A stretch of DNA of 64,000 nt from Hofstenia miamia (taxonomy: Eukaryota; Xenacoelomorpha; Acoela): positions 521,001 through 585,000 of the forward strand of contig SCFE01000093.1 in NCBI GenBank assembly GCA_004352715.1, in the 5' to 3' direction. Shown here in pieces: positions 22,380 to 35,254 of this stretch (its first letter is position 1; every line of letters begins with the position of its first letter). The notes below the pieces were generated by a model. It ran no database searches. It was not told the origin of the DNA and worked only from the letters and a program-made list of their open reading frames with translations. The position numbers were made by a program, and so were the translations under genes.

Positions 22380-25300
22380 ACTTTTAGTGCATTACAAATT
22401 GTAAATACCCCCCATGAGTGACTTGATAGCCCCTTTGACCTCAGTTAGTTCTTCCACTGTTGTTTCCACCATTCATTCCAGGAACACAGAAGATCAAAAA
22501 AAGATGTCCAAGGTTGGTGATGAGACTCTTCACCCATCTTTCATAGCCACAAGCCTAAAGACCAATTTAGTTTGTGATAATATCTCTGAAGAGACACAAA
22601 ATAAGTTATGGTGGACATAGAACACAAAAACCTTAACTTGCTCTATAGATATGATACCCTTTGTAATGGATGCTGAACATTGTCTGAAAATTAACACAAT
22701 CATTTGTTATGATTCTAAAATGCTTGAGGGAATTAGCAGACTTTATTGGAGAACCACCGTCCATACGCCATTCGACAAAGATTGTAATATTCATAGCTTA
22801 TGTCAATTTCTAAATAATGGTAGTACCATACTTAGCTTTGAGTGCGTGAATATTAACTTTCCTAACCTGTTAGTAATACACTTCTTCAGAGTTCACAAGA
22901 TGCAAGATGAAAGATTTTACGACACGTTTAACCATTCAAAATTCTTGAGTTTATATATGAATTTAAAAAAGAAACGCATCATTTATTTGACATGTTTCGG
23001 CATGACGCTGCCATTTTCAAAAAGTTTCCCACTATACAATTTACAAATATTCATCAAATTACATATTTTTATATATTTTTTTTATAATATTTTCGGTAAA
23101 TTAAGTTTGTATTTATATTTATCTTTTTTGTTTAAGCTTGGTTCCTTTAATTCTATATAAATTGATTCAATGATGCTTAGTTGAAAATTATCAATTGCCT
23201 TGGATAAAATTTTATATGTAAATTTCATATTACAGTTCTTTAAATGATCAGAGATGGTCGAATGAATTTTGTGTTCTTTAATTCTTAATTGTAAATTCCT
23301 TGACGTTTTTCCAATGTATTGTGCACCACAGTTGCAAGTTATTTCATATATTACTTTGGAAATGTTTTCGATCTTGGTTTCTGTTTTTAGTCCTATTATA
23401 TGTCTTAGTTTATTGGTCTTTAGTATAAAGCCTATCTTTATCTTTAATGGAGTGATTCTTTTCANGAATAAAGGTGCTTAGGAGACTCTTACCTTGTGTG
23501 GGTGACCTGTAGCTCTATGACTAGGAGAGGAGACAGCAGAGGCAACATCCTCACCTCACTACTACATGTGGAGACACATATCTCCATGTGTGTGAGTAGA
23601 GTTGGCACAAACAACGGATAAAACAAAAACTTTTTGTAACCCTTTTAGTGCATTACAAAAAAAATACCCCCTATGAGTGACTTGATAGCCCTTTGACCTC
23701 AGTTAGTTCTTCCACTGTTGTTTCCACCATTCATTCCAGGAAGACAGAAGATCAAAAAAAGATGTCCAAGGTTGGTGATGAGACTCTTCACCCATATTTC
23801 ATAGCCACATGTTGAGAAACCCATTTAGTTTGTGATAATATCTCTGAAGAGACACAAAATAAGTTATGGTGGACATAGAACACAAAAACCTTAACTTGCT
23901 CTATAGATATGATACCCTTTGTAATGGATGCTGAAGATTGTCTGAAAATTAACACAATCATTTGTTATGATTATAAAATGCTTGAGGGAATTAGCAGACT
24001 TTATTTGAGAAGCACTATCCATATGTCATTTGACAAAGATTTTAATATTTATAACTTATGTCAATTTCTAAATAATGATAGTATGATAAATAGCTTTGAA
24101 TTTGAATATATAAACATTGATTTTCCTAACTTGTTAGTAATCTACTTCTTCAGGGTCCACAAAGTGCAAGATGAACAAATTATGGAACAGATTGAGGTTG
24201 TGTACAGAATTGCCAAGGTCAAAAAAATTCATCTTGTTATGGTTGTCAGGGAGAAATATGAGGATGAAATCCCCAAAGCTGTGGAAAGTTTACATTTTTG
24301 TATGGAGAATTTCATTATCTTATTTTGCTCCAGCTATTGTCTGATTTCAATGTACAATACCAATATCATTTCTGTAAAAAACTACTGTACACTGACTTAA
24401 TGCTATGTCAAAAGATACCATCCCACTGGTTAGCCATGGATCAGAAATTGATAATTGATAACATTCTTCAATTGCAAACATTAGAGGTAACAGATGTGCA
24501 CACTCACTCTCTCTATACAGTAACAGACATGAGAGTAAGTTTTGCCTTTGCTCAGAGTACCTAAACATTGAATGAAATCCAGGAGATATGGTCAGACATT
24601 AAAGCCAATCAAAACCCTGAGTCTGACTGGCCCACACTAAATATCAAGAGTCCTACATTTCAATATCATATATTGGTAGAAAAATTATTGCAAGAAATAA
24701 AATTCTCTTATGATACACAAGATAGAAAAAAAATTTCAGGCACCATTTGTTTTCAGGGAAGAATGTTCTGGATATATAATATAAATTTGAAAAATATTAT
24801 GCCCAACTTGATGGGGGTGACCAGTATAACTGGAATGATATTGATAATATTGATTAGCAACCAACTAGGAATTCATCTGTTGGTCATAAATATTTTTTCA
24901 GGTATGGTAAAGAAATACATGTGGGGTACAACAGCAGAGAGCAAGTTTGCAATTTTCCACTCAGATAATGCCCCACTTAGCACCAAAAGGTTAATGGAGC
25001 AACTCCCTGGATCAACACAAAGATTCTTAGAAAGACTGAAAGTGAAAAACTTGCCAAATAGAAATGAAATTTTCTTTAATTTACAATGGTTATCCTATCC
25101 AGAATGTGGCTACAGGCAGTTCACCAAATCAGCTTGGCAGGTCAAGAAAGAAGGCTGAATTTCCCTATCACTATTTTTGAACAAATCATGAGGACACAAG
25201 AACATTTTTTCAAGGAAGAAGAATTATTGGCTACTTCATCAGTTCAGCTTTCACCATCCATTTGAGAGCTCATAGAAAGAGTTAATTTAGAAAAATTCAG

Positions 25301-26450
25301 AGGACCTTTAGCACCTCCTAGGACAACACATCACTGGTCCATCATGGAGAATGAGAGAATTTTGATGATAGAGCATGACCCCAAAGAATTTGTGGAGGAC
25401 CTCATGATCTAGCTCATGTAAAAATATCTACAAACCAAATTGGGAAGTTGCATTTATGAGGTTTACAAAGTAGGTTCTGGGACACATTAAAAGAGGCAAG
25501 CATCAATTATCTGGTTACAATTGGAACAGAAAGTCTAAGAGCAGAATCTGTGTTTCTGGAATTAGAAAATAACATTCACAACAAAAACTAGTTATGCATA
25601 CATCCTCTGTGTATAGTGACTCCACTAGTACAACCCAAGTGGCAAGTAAAGAAAGGCAAGAGGAAAGTGGTGGCTCATTTACCAGACAAGCTGATTTTTG
25701 TGAGTAGTGGTTCTGAAGTGAACAGATTTAGCAGAACAGAAGAGTACAAAGTTGTGCATGAAAAACTGATTGAAGGAGGTAACAAAGAAAGAATCTTCAT
25801 AGATGGGAAGTTAACTATCTGTGACATCTCTAATAAAGGAACCCCAATACATGAGCAACTACGAAAAAGTCATGAAAAAATAGCAAGTACAAACCCTTGA
25901 GTGTTAATATTAATGTGGATCGATCAACAATGTTGAGAATATCACCCAATATTATGATGTCACAAAAAGAATAGAGATTATAACAATGCTCTGCACTGAT
26001 GAAATGACATTAAATCAAGTTCAAGAACTCTACTCACTTTTTGTTGATCACACTACCAGAATGGGGTCTTTGAGAGATGTTTTTGTACATTTTTACCCAG
26101 ACACCACAATCAAAGCTGAAGACGCACATACTTCTGACACAGATACAATGATGACTCTAATGATAGCTCTCAAAGGATTCTGGCTGTATGAAAGGTTTTA
26201 TGACACCTTCACCCGTCGATTAAATAACTTAAGACACAATTGCCCAATTAGCTCCTGAATGCCTGTGCTCCAGTTCTTCAGATTAAGAGATGAGATTGTA
26301 ACTCAGAGAGAAGTACTCATGCAAGTCACACGTGAACTGCAGTACGCCAAAGTTCAAGATTGGGAAGGAGTTTCAGCAATTGAAATGATAACAGCAATGC
26401 AGAAGATAGTCTCAAGACCCACTCTCCAATTGTTACCACAGAAGTAATTT
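22380..26450 (+). pseudogene. Unrecognised third region of the Gypsy element
   Basis: A set of broken frames between integrase and the 3' LTR. About 22380-22910 is repeated at 23640-24170 (both contain MIPFVMDAE and SKMLEGISRLY or YKMLEGISRLY). At 24568-25158 a 196-residue frame includes a hydrophobic stretch (about residues 80-113) that could cross a membrane. The last frames, 25986-26258 and 26259-26447, run to within 20 bases of the 3' LTR. The position suggests an envelope-like or accessory frame, but I recognise no fusion peptide or cysteine pattern, so the function is not assigned. Confidence 0.45.
23082..23463 (-). pseudogene. GIY-YIG endonuclease end of a second Penelope-like lineage
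   Basis: An open minus-strand frame without a start, cut at a single N (23465). It contains YEITCNCGAQYIGKT (about 23356-23312), then RNLQLRIKEHK, matching the GIY-YIG core. It ends with a stop at 23082. The cysteine spacing (CNCGAQYIGKT) differs from the CDDCxKSYIGE type found at 10.9, 51.2, 57.5 and 63.8 kb, so at least two PLE lineages are present. It lies inverted within the Gypsy remains, just after the first copy of that element's internal duplication. Confidence 0.65.
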
Positions 26451-26463
26451 GAGCAAGGGGGCG

Positions 26464-26939
26464 TGTAGAGTCACTCAGGGAAATTTTATAATTATTATTT
26501 CTTGATTTGATATTTGCAATGATGTCAATAAGACTTTAGTCTTATTGGTTTTAGTTTACAAAAACAATTTAATGTCCCCTTACTTAGGTATTACATATTA
26601 TTATTGCTCAAATTAAATTGTGAGTGAAAACCATGACATGATTATCATATGATCTTTAGTTGTAAACAAAGACAGGTAATAATTTGAATTGTATAAATTG
26701 AGCAATGATGTAGAAAATGGTGAATAGATTTTATCTAGCTTCAGCTACTGTTTACCTTTTATTTTATTAACTTTCTTTTTCAATATGCAAATAACTGTGT
26801 AAGTTATGGCGAAAATTTGGGAGTACTTTCCTCAAGTACTGACGTGACACATAGTGTCTAGAGATCCATCTAGCCCAAATTTAGGTTACATTTATCACTA
26901 TGTATAATGAAATAATAAACCTGTCATTCTACTTCAACA
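26464..26939 (+). repeat. 3' LTR of the Gypsy element
   Basis: Begins TGTAGAGTCACTCAGG directly after a purine tract and ends TTCAACA, giving the usual TG...CA termini. It contains AATAATAAA about 25 bases before the end, a plausible polyadenylation signal. Length is 476 bases. Confidence 0.65.
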
Positions 26940-27640
26940 AGTACATGCACTGATATCTGATTACACTGTGATGATATTATACCATTGGTTAGCATGATTG
27001 CATGGCAACTGCATGCAATTATTTAGTGAGCTGAGAGATAACAATGCAAATGAGATGTTTATTTTTAGTGATGAGATAGATAATAAATTGTGAGACAATT
27101 AATGTAGCACCATTCAATAAGGTTGAGTGCTTCTCTTTTCTGGATAGCACTTCAGCTGGAAGCCATATGAGTTTATCATCTTGGAGTTTGTCTAAAAAAT
27201 TTTTAGTTACTTGGATGAATTACTGATGTTTGTTCTAATAAATTCCTTATGTTAATTTACTGGAATTGTTGCTGTTATAATAAGGTCACTACTGCTGTAA
27301 CCTTCTGCCATGACAATGAGTTCTATAGTGTAATTCTACAATAATTGCAGCAAATTAAGTACTTAAGCTAATTATTAAAACAAAATACTTGAGGAAATCT
27401 TTCAAATTATCTTTATGAATAAATTGGATAAAGAAGTAATATTTATTACTATGAATTTTACACTTCTAATTATTAATTAAAGAAAAGCAGGCAGCACTCA
27501 AGAAAAATTAATAATCAAATTAGGAATTAGTTAATAACATATCATTTAACAAAGAAAAGCATGGTTCCAAGTTTTGGTGGAAAAAATTAAATAAAAGTTA
27601 AAATTTAAAACAATCTGTAGGTCCTAAAATACCTTTGTCA
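26940..27640. other. Intergenic, no gene seen
   Basis: AT-rich sequence with no recognisable reading frame between the Gypsy 3' LTR and the non-LTR reverse transcriptase. Confidence 0.55.
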
Positions 27641-28425
27641 CCAGATGAAATTAAGTTATTTTACAGATATATCGACGATAACACCATACATAGCACCATC
27701 ACTCCAAAGTTTAGAAGAGCGCCCGCTTGAAGATTTGGATTGAATTACAGTATACAATGCCTTAGCAAACGTTAATAGCCTTCCCCTGGTCCAGATGGTA
27801 TTCCTTATTGGTTAATTAAAAACAATGCACAGAATTTAGCCGAAGTGTTAAACTATATTTTTAATCTTAGTATCAAGAAAGGCACATATCCGAAGATTTT
27901 TAAAATCTTCCGTGCAGTACCAATTCCAAAAAAGGCAAAGATTTAATCACTAGACCATCTCCGTCTATTTCTCAATTACTTCTAGAATATTCTAGAGATT
28001 AGTCTTTGATACACTAATATCTGACAAGTGCAATGAGACACTTAACTCTAACCAATTTGGTTTCAGAAAAGGTTCATCGACAGAGTGCGCTCTTCTGAAA
28101 TTCATTAATACATGCAAAAATCACAGCAAACTTTATGACTATGTGATAATATTTACTCTTGATATCAGGAAGGCATTTGACCGCGCTCCATGGCACAGGA
28201 TTGTAGAAAAAATAGCTGAATTAATACCTGATCAAAAACATGCAATTAATATTCTTTCTAATTTTCTAATGGAAAGAAAACAATACATCGATATGGGCAA
28301 ACATCACTCAGGACGAATTGAGACTAACTGCGTGTTCCTCGAGGGGCTATTTTTGGACCTATTATGTTTAATTTACTATATGACAAGATGCAAATTTCTT
28401 CCTAATCTGGTAACTTGGTTAAAGA
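27640..28425 (+). pseudogene. Non-LTR (jockey/CR1-like) reverse transcriptase, N-terminal half
   Basis: In broken frames, SPGPDGIPYWLIKNNA (about 27781-27830), then SNQFGFRKGSSTECALL (about 28050-28100) and IIFTLDIRKAFDRAPW (from 28146) follow in the order of RT motifs of non-LTR retrotransposons. The catalytic YADD part is missing: at about 28425 another element begins, inserted in the opposite direction. The C-terminal part of this element resumes near 29310. Confidence 0.72.
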
Positions 28426-29310
28426 TAAGATAAGATAAGATAATCTATATTTATTTTTTACAATATTTTACTGATATTTCAAATGAATAGCATCATTAAC
28501 TACTATGTACAAAAAAATGAATAATAACAAAAATGAAGTAAATAAAAAAACACTGACTAAAAAATACACTGACTACGGATAGCTTACTAATTTCGATTTA
28601 TTGTATAATCGTTATTATAAAATTTAAATCCTATCCATGATCTACCTGATATAAACTTTTGTTTGAGAAATAATAATTTTAATTCATTTTTGAATTTTTT
28701 AAGGTTGTCTATTATTTTCGTTTCTTTTGGCAATATATTCCAGTTATAAATTGCTAAATTAATAAAGGATTGACTCATGATATTTTTATTAAATTTAACA
28801 CGTGAGTAGTTTTTTGNTGAACTCGAAGCTTTTTTAACATTTGGCTGTGTACATTAGTATATAAGATATTAGCATAGTTTAAATTACTCATAGCAAATGC
28901 ATGAAACATTTGAATTACTGCAATTGGGGGTAACTGTTGGGAAACATGGGATATCTTTCTAATACCTATAGCTATTTTTTTAATAATAGTATTTATTTGC
29001 GACGTGAAATTAAGATTTGAATCTATTATTACTCCTAGATATTTAAACTTATTAACAGGTATAACAGATGAATTATTGAAATTAATTGAATAGTCAGAGA
29101 TGTCCGTTTTTTTTCTAAAAGGTTGCATTATGCAAAATTCAGTTTTTCTCGTATTAATACGCAATCTATGCATGTTAAAATAGTTGCGGAAAACATCAAT
29201 TGAATTATTCCCGGTTTCTATGCAGAATCTGATCAAGCTGAAACTATTATTACAGAACTTACGTCGTGTTGCAGTTTGAATATGTTTTTTTAATACAAGC
29301 AAATCTGCAG
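28426..29310 (-). mobile_element. Second non-LTR retrotransposon, 5'-truncated, inserted into the first
   Basis: On the minus strand the frame 28775-29341 contains FKYLGVIIDSNLNFTSQI, the thumb-region block of jockey/CR1-like reverse transcriptases, and TRKTEFCIM just before it. The 3' end (low coordinates) carries four TTATC-type units (28423-28441), a simple-repeat tail as in many non-LTR elements. The 5' truncation near 29310 is also typical. One N lies at 28817. Confidence 0.7.
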
Positions 29311-30279
29311 AGCTCTGTATCCAATTTCGAAAAAGTGACAAACCTCGTAAAATTCATGGAATTCAGCAAAAAGCAATGTCGTAGTTCTTGGGGTGATCTT
29401 GTTCAATGGCCTCAGATTTGATGAACACGTTAATAAACTTGAGAAAAAAGTTTCTTCATTAATAAACCTCCTACTCAAGATGAATCACTTAAACTATAGC
29501 TTTGAAAACTTCAATTATTTATATAGAATAATGAGTTCGGTTCTAATAAGCTATTGCATAAGAATGTGGGGAGGTTAATCCCTACAAAACCTACACAAGA
29601 TTGATCGCCTCCAGCGTAAAGCACAAAAAATGGTATTATTGGAATCTTATACCAATGAAGTAATNAAAAATTATGAAACTATAAGAGCGGCTTATGACCG
29701 AAACTTTAAATTGCAACACTTGCTGCAATGACAAAAGCCTGGTATGATGATCATGCTAAAATATGACACATGGTACAGCAAATATGTCAATCAGACCCAA
29801 TGCAAAAGGCATCTCCAATATTCTAAACGTTCCTTCCATCCATTATTTGATTCCTGCGATTTGTTAATATATATTCGAAATAATTGGTTAAATGAGAAAT
29901 GAGAAATCCTTAATGAGAATGATTCTATATTCGCACAATTTTATGGTGACATTTAAAATCCTTATTCACTTCTGAATAAAATATTTATTAAAACTGCTGC
30001 TGGTTAACTCTACTCAATTCAACGTCAAAATATGATTATTTCTTTACAGATGTTTTCGGATGGACAGGTTGCTGCACTTCATTGCTCAGCGATTGCAAAA
30101 CATCACTTTTGTCAACTGAATCACTCAAAATACTAGGTGCTTAAATACATCGGAGATCAAAAAAGTGAAAACACATAAAATTTATTTAGAAGAAACCTCA
30201 GTAGTGCTACTTCAAACACAAAATACACTAAATGAAATCAATGAATAAAACAACAGTCTCAAATCACCATGATTTTCTT
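29310..30279 (+). pseudogene. Non-LTR reverse transcriptase, C-terminal half, continuing across the nested insertion
   Basis: VTNLVKFMEFSKKQC (about 29335-29375) and the frame NKLEKKVSSLINLLLKMNHL (29430 onward) belong to the C-terminal RT region of the element interrupted at 28425. It goes on through IRMWGG, IDRLQRKAQKM and, after one N (29665), NYETIRAAYDRNF. The segments 29553-29664 and 29666-30279 recur separately at 30281-30392 and 34653-35254. Confidence 0.6.
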
Positions 30280-30280
30280 N

Positions 30281-30392
30281 ATTGCATAAGAATGTGGGGA
30301 GGTTAATCCCTACAAAACCTACACAAGATTGATCGCCTCCAGCGTAAAGCACAAAAAATGGTATTATTGGAATCTTATACCAATGAAGTAAT
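30281..30392 (+). repeat. Duplicate of 29553-29664
   Basis: 112 bases apparently identical to 29553-29664, starting immediately after the single N at 30280. With 34653-35254 it forms a second copy of the retroelement end, split by about 4.3 kb. Confidence 0.85.
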
Positions 30393-32323
30393 TTATTTTT
30401 TACAAGGATAAGCTATATGACAAGATATCGAGCAATAGTAATAATATTTTGAGAAGAATAATTGCCAAACGATAAGTATATGCTGTTGATCGGTAACGAG
30501 AAAGGAAACCACATTCTATTTGCAGTGCAAATTTTTTTCCCGATCGAATTCTCAAGAACTATTAGTTTTTTTCTAATTTTGTGCCCTTTCCCGTAGAAAC
30601 ACTAGGGGCTTCTCAGCTACCTCAATTAAGACTTTTTGGAAGTTGGCCCTCCCTGCTGAATCACGGAAAATTCACAATAGAGATGTGACTACTGCTCCCT
30701 TTAGATTTTTACAGACTCTCTCAATTGTGCTAATGCGAGGCAATGCTAATATGCTCCGAGCAAGATCTCTAGATCCTCATCACTAGATCGAAATAAAGAA
30801 TGCTGTAAATCACATTAAGTTAATTGTGTGAATTTGTTGATAATTTTTCTTAATCACTTTAAAAAGTAAATATGAATCGTATATTTTTGTATCCATGATA
30901 AATTTTATAAATTTAGTGTTAATAGAAACTAAATAATTGGATTTTGTAAATTTATAGATGATTTTGAATGATTGTAATTATAATTTTGATATTAGAAAAA
31001 TTGCCATATCGATTAAAGAAGTTTAAAAAGTTAAAAAAAATTGTAAATTTATGAGATTACCAGATGTTTTCTTTCTGATTCTAATAAATTGTCATTATTA
31101 TTATTATCAATTATATATTGTCAAAGTAATTTCTGAATAGATTTCTTCTAACAAGGTGTTTTTTTGCCGACTTTATAAAGAAATCACTGATGTAAATATA
31201 TTTACATTGTCAACAGTAAGCTGATTACAAGTAGTATAAGTCAAATTTCTATGTTTTAGCAGCCATATATGTAAGTAGCAAGAATTTTCTTCGTTTAGGT
31301 AATACTTCCCTGTTTTGGGAAAAATTTAGATATTAATTCCATATTAATTAGTAAGTCTAAACATGTCTTTTGAATCTTTTATTAGTTTTAAAAATCCGTT
31401 AGAATTCTCAAATATGTTGTTTCATGAATGTTGGGTAATATATATTTGAAAATGTGTAAGGTTTCTTTTTACAATATATCTTAGGTCATTACTATTTTAG
31501 CTACTGAAGGCATCCAGTATATGAACTTACAAAGGATGTTGCCATGATCTGGCCAATCTTCTATCGATGTACCCCTGGAAGTAATCGTTTATGCATATCT
31601 TTCTTTACATTGGAATTATACCTCTTTACTGAAAATACTGGACATCTACCAGTCACCTACGTCGAAAAAACAATTATCAACCTTGGTTAAGAGCCCCACA
31701 AAACTCAAGATAACTATGAGAAAAATTGTAATGAACTGATGTGCTGGGAAATTAATGATAGTAGTCAAAATTACATATTTCTATTACTGTAAAGCAAACT
31801 AAACTTCCATAAATGAAAATATGAACTACTGTAATTTTACAATATTCATATTAGGACTTAGGAATTCTTTATTGAAACATATTTCTGCGTAAGTCAAACC
31901 TATTTGTTGGGTAAGATATAATCGAGAGGATAAACTTAACAATATCGTAAATAATTAAAAATTTAAGGAAAAAATTTCTTCTGCTTCTTAATTAATTCCA
32001 AAACTGCAAGTAATCAAAAGTTAAATATGGTCCACAATCTTGGAAGGATAATTATAATTATTGCCGAAAATAAGTATTGAATAAGATTTTTGGATGACAC
32101 AGTAGCATGCAAAAAATTTGAGAAAATGAGTTAAAGATTTACTTCTGTACTATTTGAATTTATTTCATAGATTTATGTTCTTTTTATAAGCTAATGTGCA
32201 TGATCAAATTCTACTCCATGCTTCACTGGAGCATTTCAAGAATTAAATATTTCCCAAAATAGTAAAACTTTACTTAAACATGGAAATTACTTAAAACTTA
32301 CATATAAGGTTGCTAACAGAGAG
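30393..32323. other. No gene seen
   Basis: AT-rich sequence with no supportable coding region. It forms the left part of the 4.26-kb stretch that separates the two halves of the duplicated non-LTR fragment. Confidence 0.55.
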
Positions 32324-33128
32324 TTGGGACTTCATAACAGGAAAAATATGACTAGAATTACTTTTAGATTCCCTGGTGAGTATACTGTTAACAATATAAA
32401 GGTATATACTGACTGATTTTTTATGCACATCGGCAACACAATGCTTAGTTATTTCGAGTTGCGTACTAGCTTTTTGGGAAGGCAGGGTCGAGTTTAGGTC
32501 GGTGTTGGGTATTAAATATAAAATTCAATCCGTGTTCGGTAAGACATTTTGAGATACTTGCTAGTTACTGATGTGTATCCTAAGTACAACCATTTTAATG
32601 GGCTTTTGTTTTAATTGGGACGTATATCATTATATATTTATATCTCCCACGAAACTTTACAAGCCCAATTTTTCTAGGTTATTCTAATTTAAAATTAAGA
32701 ACAAAGAATTTAACTATGCATAGCAAGTATGTTTTGAAATTAAATGCACATTATAGTAACCTGAAAATATCATTGGTACTGCATTTCAAAGGTTACATTG
32801 TTCAAAATTAGAATATCTCTTCTATTAGTGTAAGAATAGGAAACAACAAGTCCCTCAATCATTTTTAACATGTACATGTAATGATAATTGATCAAGGGCA
32901 TAATCTATGGCTATATTAAGCATGCATAAATGTACTGTTTGTGCTAATCATGTCTGCAGCAAGACGCAAATTTTGATAGAGAAGAGATAAAAATTTATCA
33001 GAATGAAAATATATGGCATTATATTAAATTCAACATGCGTCTTTAATGAATAGTTATTTATGGAAGAATATTTCAGTGATGTAGCTAAAAGAATATGATA
33101 TATTTCTTTTATTAGACTCAACTCACAA
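32324..33128. repeat. 805-base direct duplication, copy 1
   Basis: Identical by eye to 33130-33934. The two copies are separated by a single N at 33129. Non-coding. Confidence 0.9.
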
Positions 33129-33129
33129 N

Positions 33130-33934
33130 TTGGGACTTCATAACAGGAAAAATATGACTAGAATTACTTTTAGATTCCCTGGTGAGTATACTGTTAACAA
33201 TATAAAGGTATATACTGACTGATTTTTTATGCACATCGGCAACACAATGCTTAGTTATTTCGAGTTGCGTACTAGCTTTTTGGGAAGGCAGGGTCGAGTT
33301 TAGGTCGGTGTTGGGTATTAAATATAAAATTCAATCCGTGTTCGGTAAGACATTTTGAGATACTTGCTAGTTACTGATGTGTATCCTAAGTACAACCATT
33401 TTAATGGGCTTTTGTTTTAATTGGGACGTATATCATTATATATTTATATCTCCCACGAAACTTTACAAGCCCAATTTTTCTAGGTTATTCTAATTTAAAA
33501 TTAAGAACAAAGAATTTAACTATGCATAGCAAGTATGTTTTGAAATTAAATGCACATTATAGTAACCTGAAAATATCATTGGTACTGCATTTCAAAGGTT
33601 ACATTGTTCAAAATTAGAATATCTCTTCTATTAGTGTAAGAATAGGAAACAACAAGTCCCTCAATCATTTTTAACATGTACATGTAATGATAATTGATCA
33701 AGGGCATAATCTATGGCTATATTAAGCATGCATAAATGTACTGTTTGTGCTAATCATGTCTGCAGCAAGACGCAAATTTTGATAGAGAAGAGATAAAAAT
33801 TTATCAGAATGAAAATATATGGCATTATATTAAATTCAACATGCGTCTTTAATGAATAGTTATTTATGGAAGAATATTTCAGTGATGTAGCTAAAAGAAT
33901 ATGATATATTTCTTTTATTAGACTCAACTCACAA
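33130..33934. repeat. 805-base direct duplication, copy 2
   Basis: Same length as copy 1 with no mismatches noticed. Perfect identity at a one-N join points to an assembly artefact and not to an old duplication. Confidence 0.9.
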
Positions 33935-34652
33935 AAATTGATGCAAAATTCAATTTTCTTTGCCAGTGGCTTACTTGCTTGCATTTGGCAGTTTTTTAAA
34001 AAGAACCAATATTGTTATTATTTTAAAAAAGAACAATGTTCATTTTGAAAGAAGTAAGTTTGAATATACAATATCAAATTAACACTAAAATAATAATATA
34101 TTATTGGTTTTTCTACAAGCTAAACTATAAATACAAATTGCAATTCGATTTTAAAATTCATGATACAGAACAGCTGGATCCCTAAAACAACACATTGTTA
34201 TATATGTATAAGATCTGTAACCAAAAAATGTACATGTTCAAATATAAAAATTTAACTAAGTGCATGTATTAATAAAAACCTATTTAAATTTGTACCTGAA
34301 AAATAAAACAAATTTTAACGAAATGTTTTACCTATATTCGCTAATTTCAAAAATATTTACAAATTCTTTTTAACTCCATGGTTGGCCGTAAGTGTAGCAG
34401 AATTTATCTTACTGAAAAACTAATGAACTTGGATTATTCAAAGGTAAATAACTACATAAAACCTTAAATTTGCAATACTAGCAAATTTATGGTGTTCGAA
34501 TTCTATGAAGTATTAAATAATCATAAATTACAAATTTGATAGCAGTAATTAAATGTGTTATCGAGCCAAAATTAGCAGAAATATGTCAAACACTTTTCCA
34601 TGAGTATAACTATACCCAGTGTACAAAGTCGTTATGAATGGGAAAGTTAAGA
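33935..34652. other. No gene seen
   Basis: AT-rich sequence between the 805-base duplicate and the second copy of the retroelement end. No coding signal. Confidence 0.55.
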
Positions 34653-35254
34653 AAAAATTATGAAACTATAAGAGCGGCTTATGACCGAAACTTTAAATTG
34701 CAATGACAAAAGCCTTGTATGATGATCATGCTAAAATATGACACATGGTACAGCAAATGGGTTAATCAGACCCAATGCAAAAGGCATCTCCAATATTCTA
34801 AACGTTCCTTCCATCCATTATTTGATTCCTGCGATTTGTTAATATATATTCGAAATAATTGGTTAAATGAGAAATGAGAAATCCTTAATGAGAATGATTC
34901 TATATTCGCACAATTTTATGGTGACATTTAAAATCCTTATTCACTTCTGAATAAAATATTTATTAAAACTGCTGCTGGTTAACCCTACTATATTCAACGT
35001 CAAAATATGATTATTTCTTTACCGATGTTTTCTGATGGACAGGTTGCTGCCCTTAATTGCTCAGCGATTGCAAAACATCACTTTTGTCAACTGAATCACT
35101 CAAAATACTAGGTGCTTAAATACATCGGAGATCAAAAAAGTGAAAAAACATAAAATGTATTTAGAAGAAACTTCAGTAGTGCTACTTCAAACACAAAACA
35201 CACTAAATGAAATCAATGAATAAAACAACAGTCTCAAATCACCATGATTTTCTT
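34653..35254 (+). repeat. Second copy of 29666-30279
   Basis: Matches the C-terminal tail of the non-LTR element with scattered substitutions and a 12-base deletion near 34705. The differences show that this is an allele or paralogue and not a pure copy error. Confidence 0.85.

Larger units (their letters stand above)
19854..26939 (+). mobile_element. Decayed Ty3/Gypsy LTR retrotransposon with an extra 3' region
   Basis: The order is LTR fragment (19854), end of reverse transcriptase, RNase H, integrase, a long third region and an intact-looking 3' LTR (26464-26939) preceded by a purine tract (GAGCAAGGGGGCG). The total is about 7.1 kb. Frames are broken by many stops. The RT-RH-integrase order is the Gypsy arrangement. 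The third region could be an envelope-like or lineage-specific reading frame, but I do not recognise it. A PLE fragment in the opposite orientation (22920-23464) and an internal duplication disturb it. No gag zinc knuckle was found. Not functional. Confidence 0.75.

Noticed and set aside
33754-33984. 76-residue minus-strand frame
   Set aside because: AT-rich and low-complexity, lies over the end of an 805-base duplicate, no motif.
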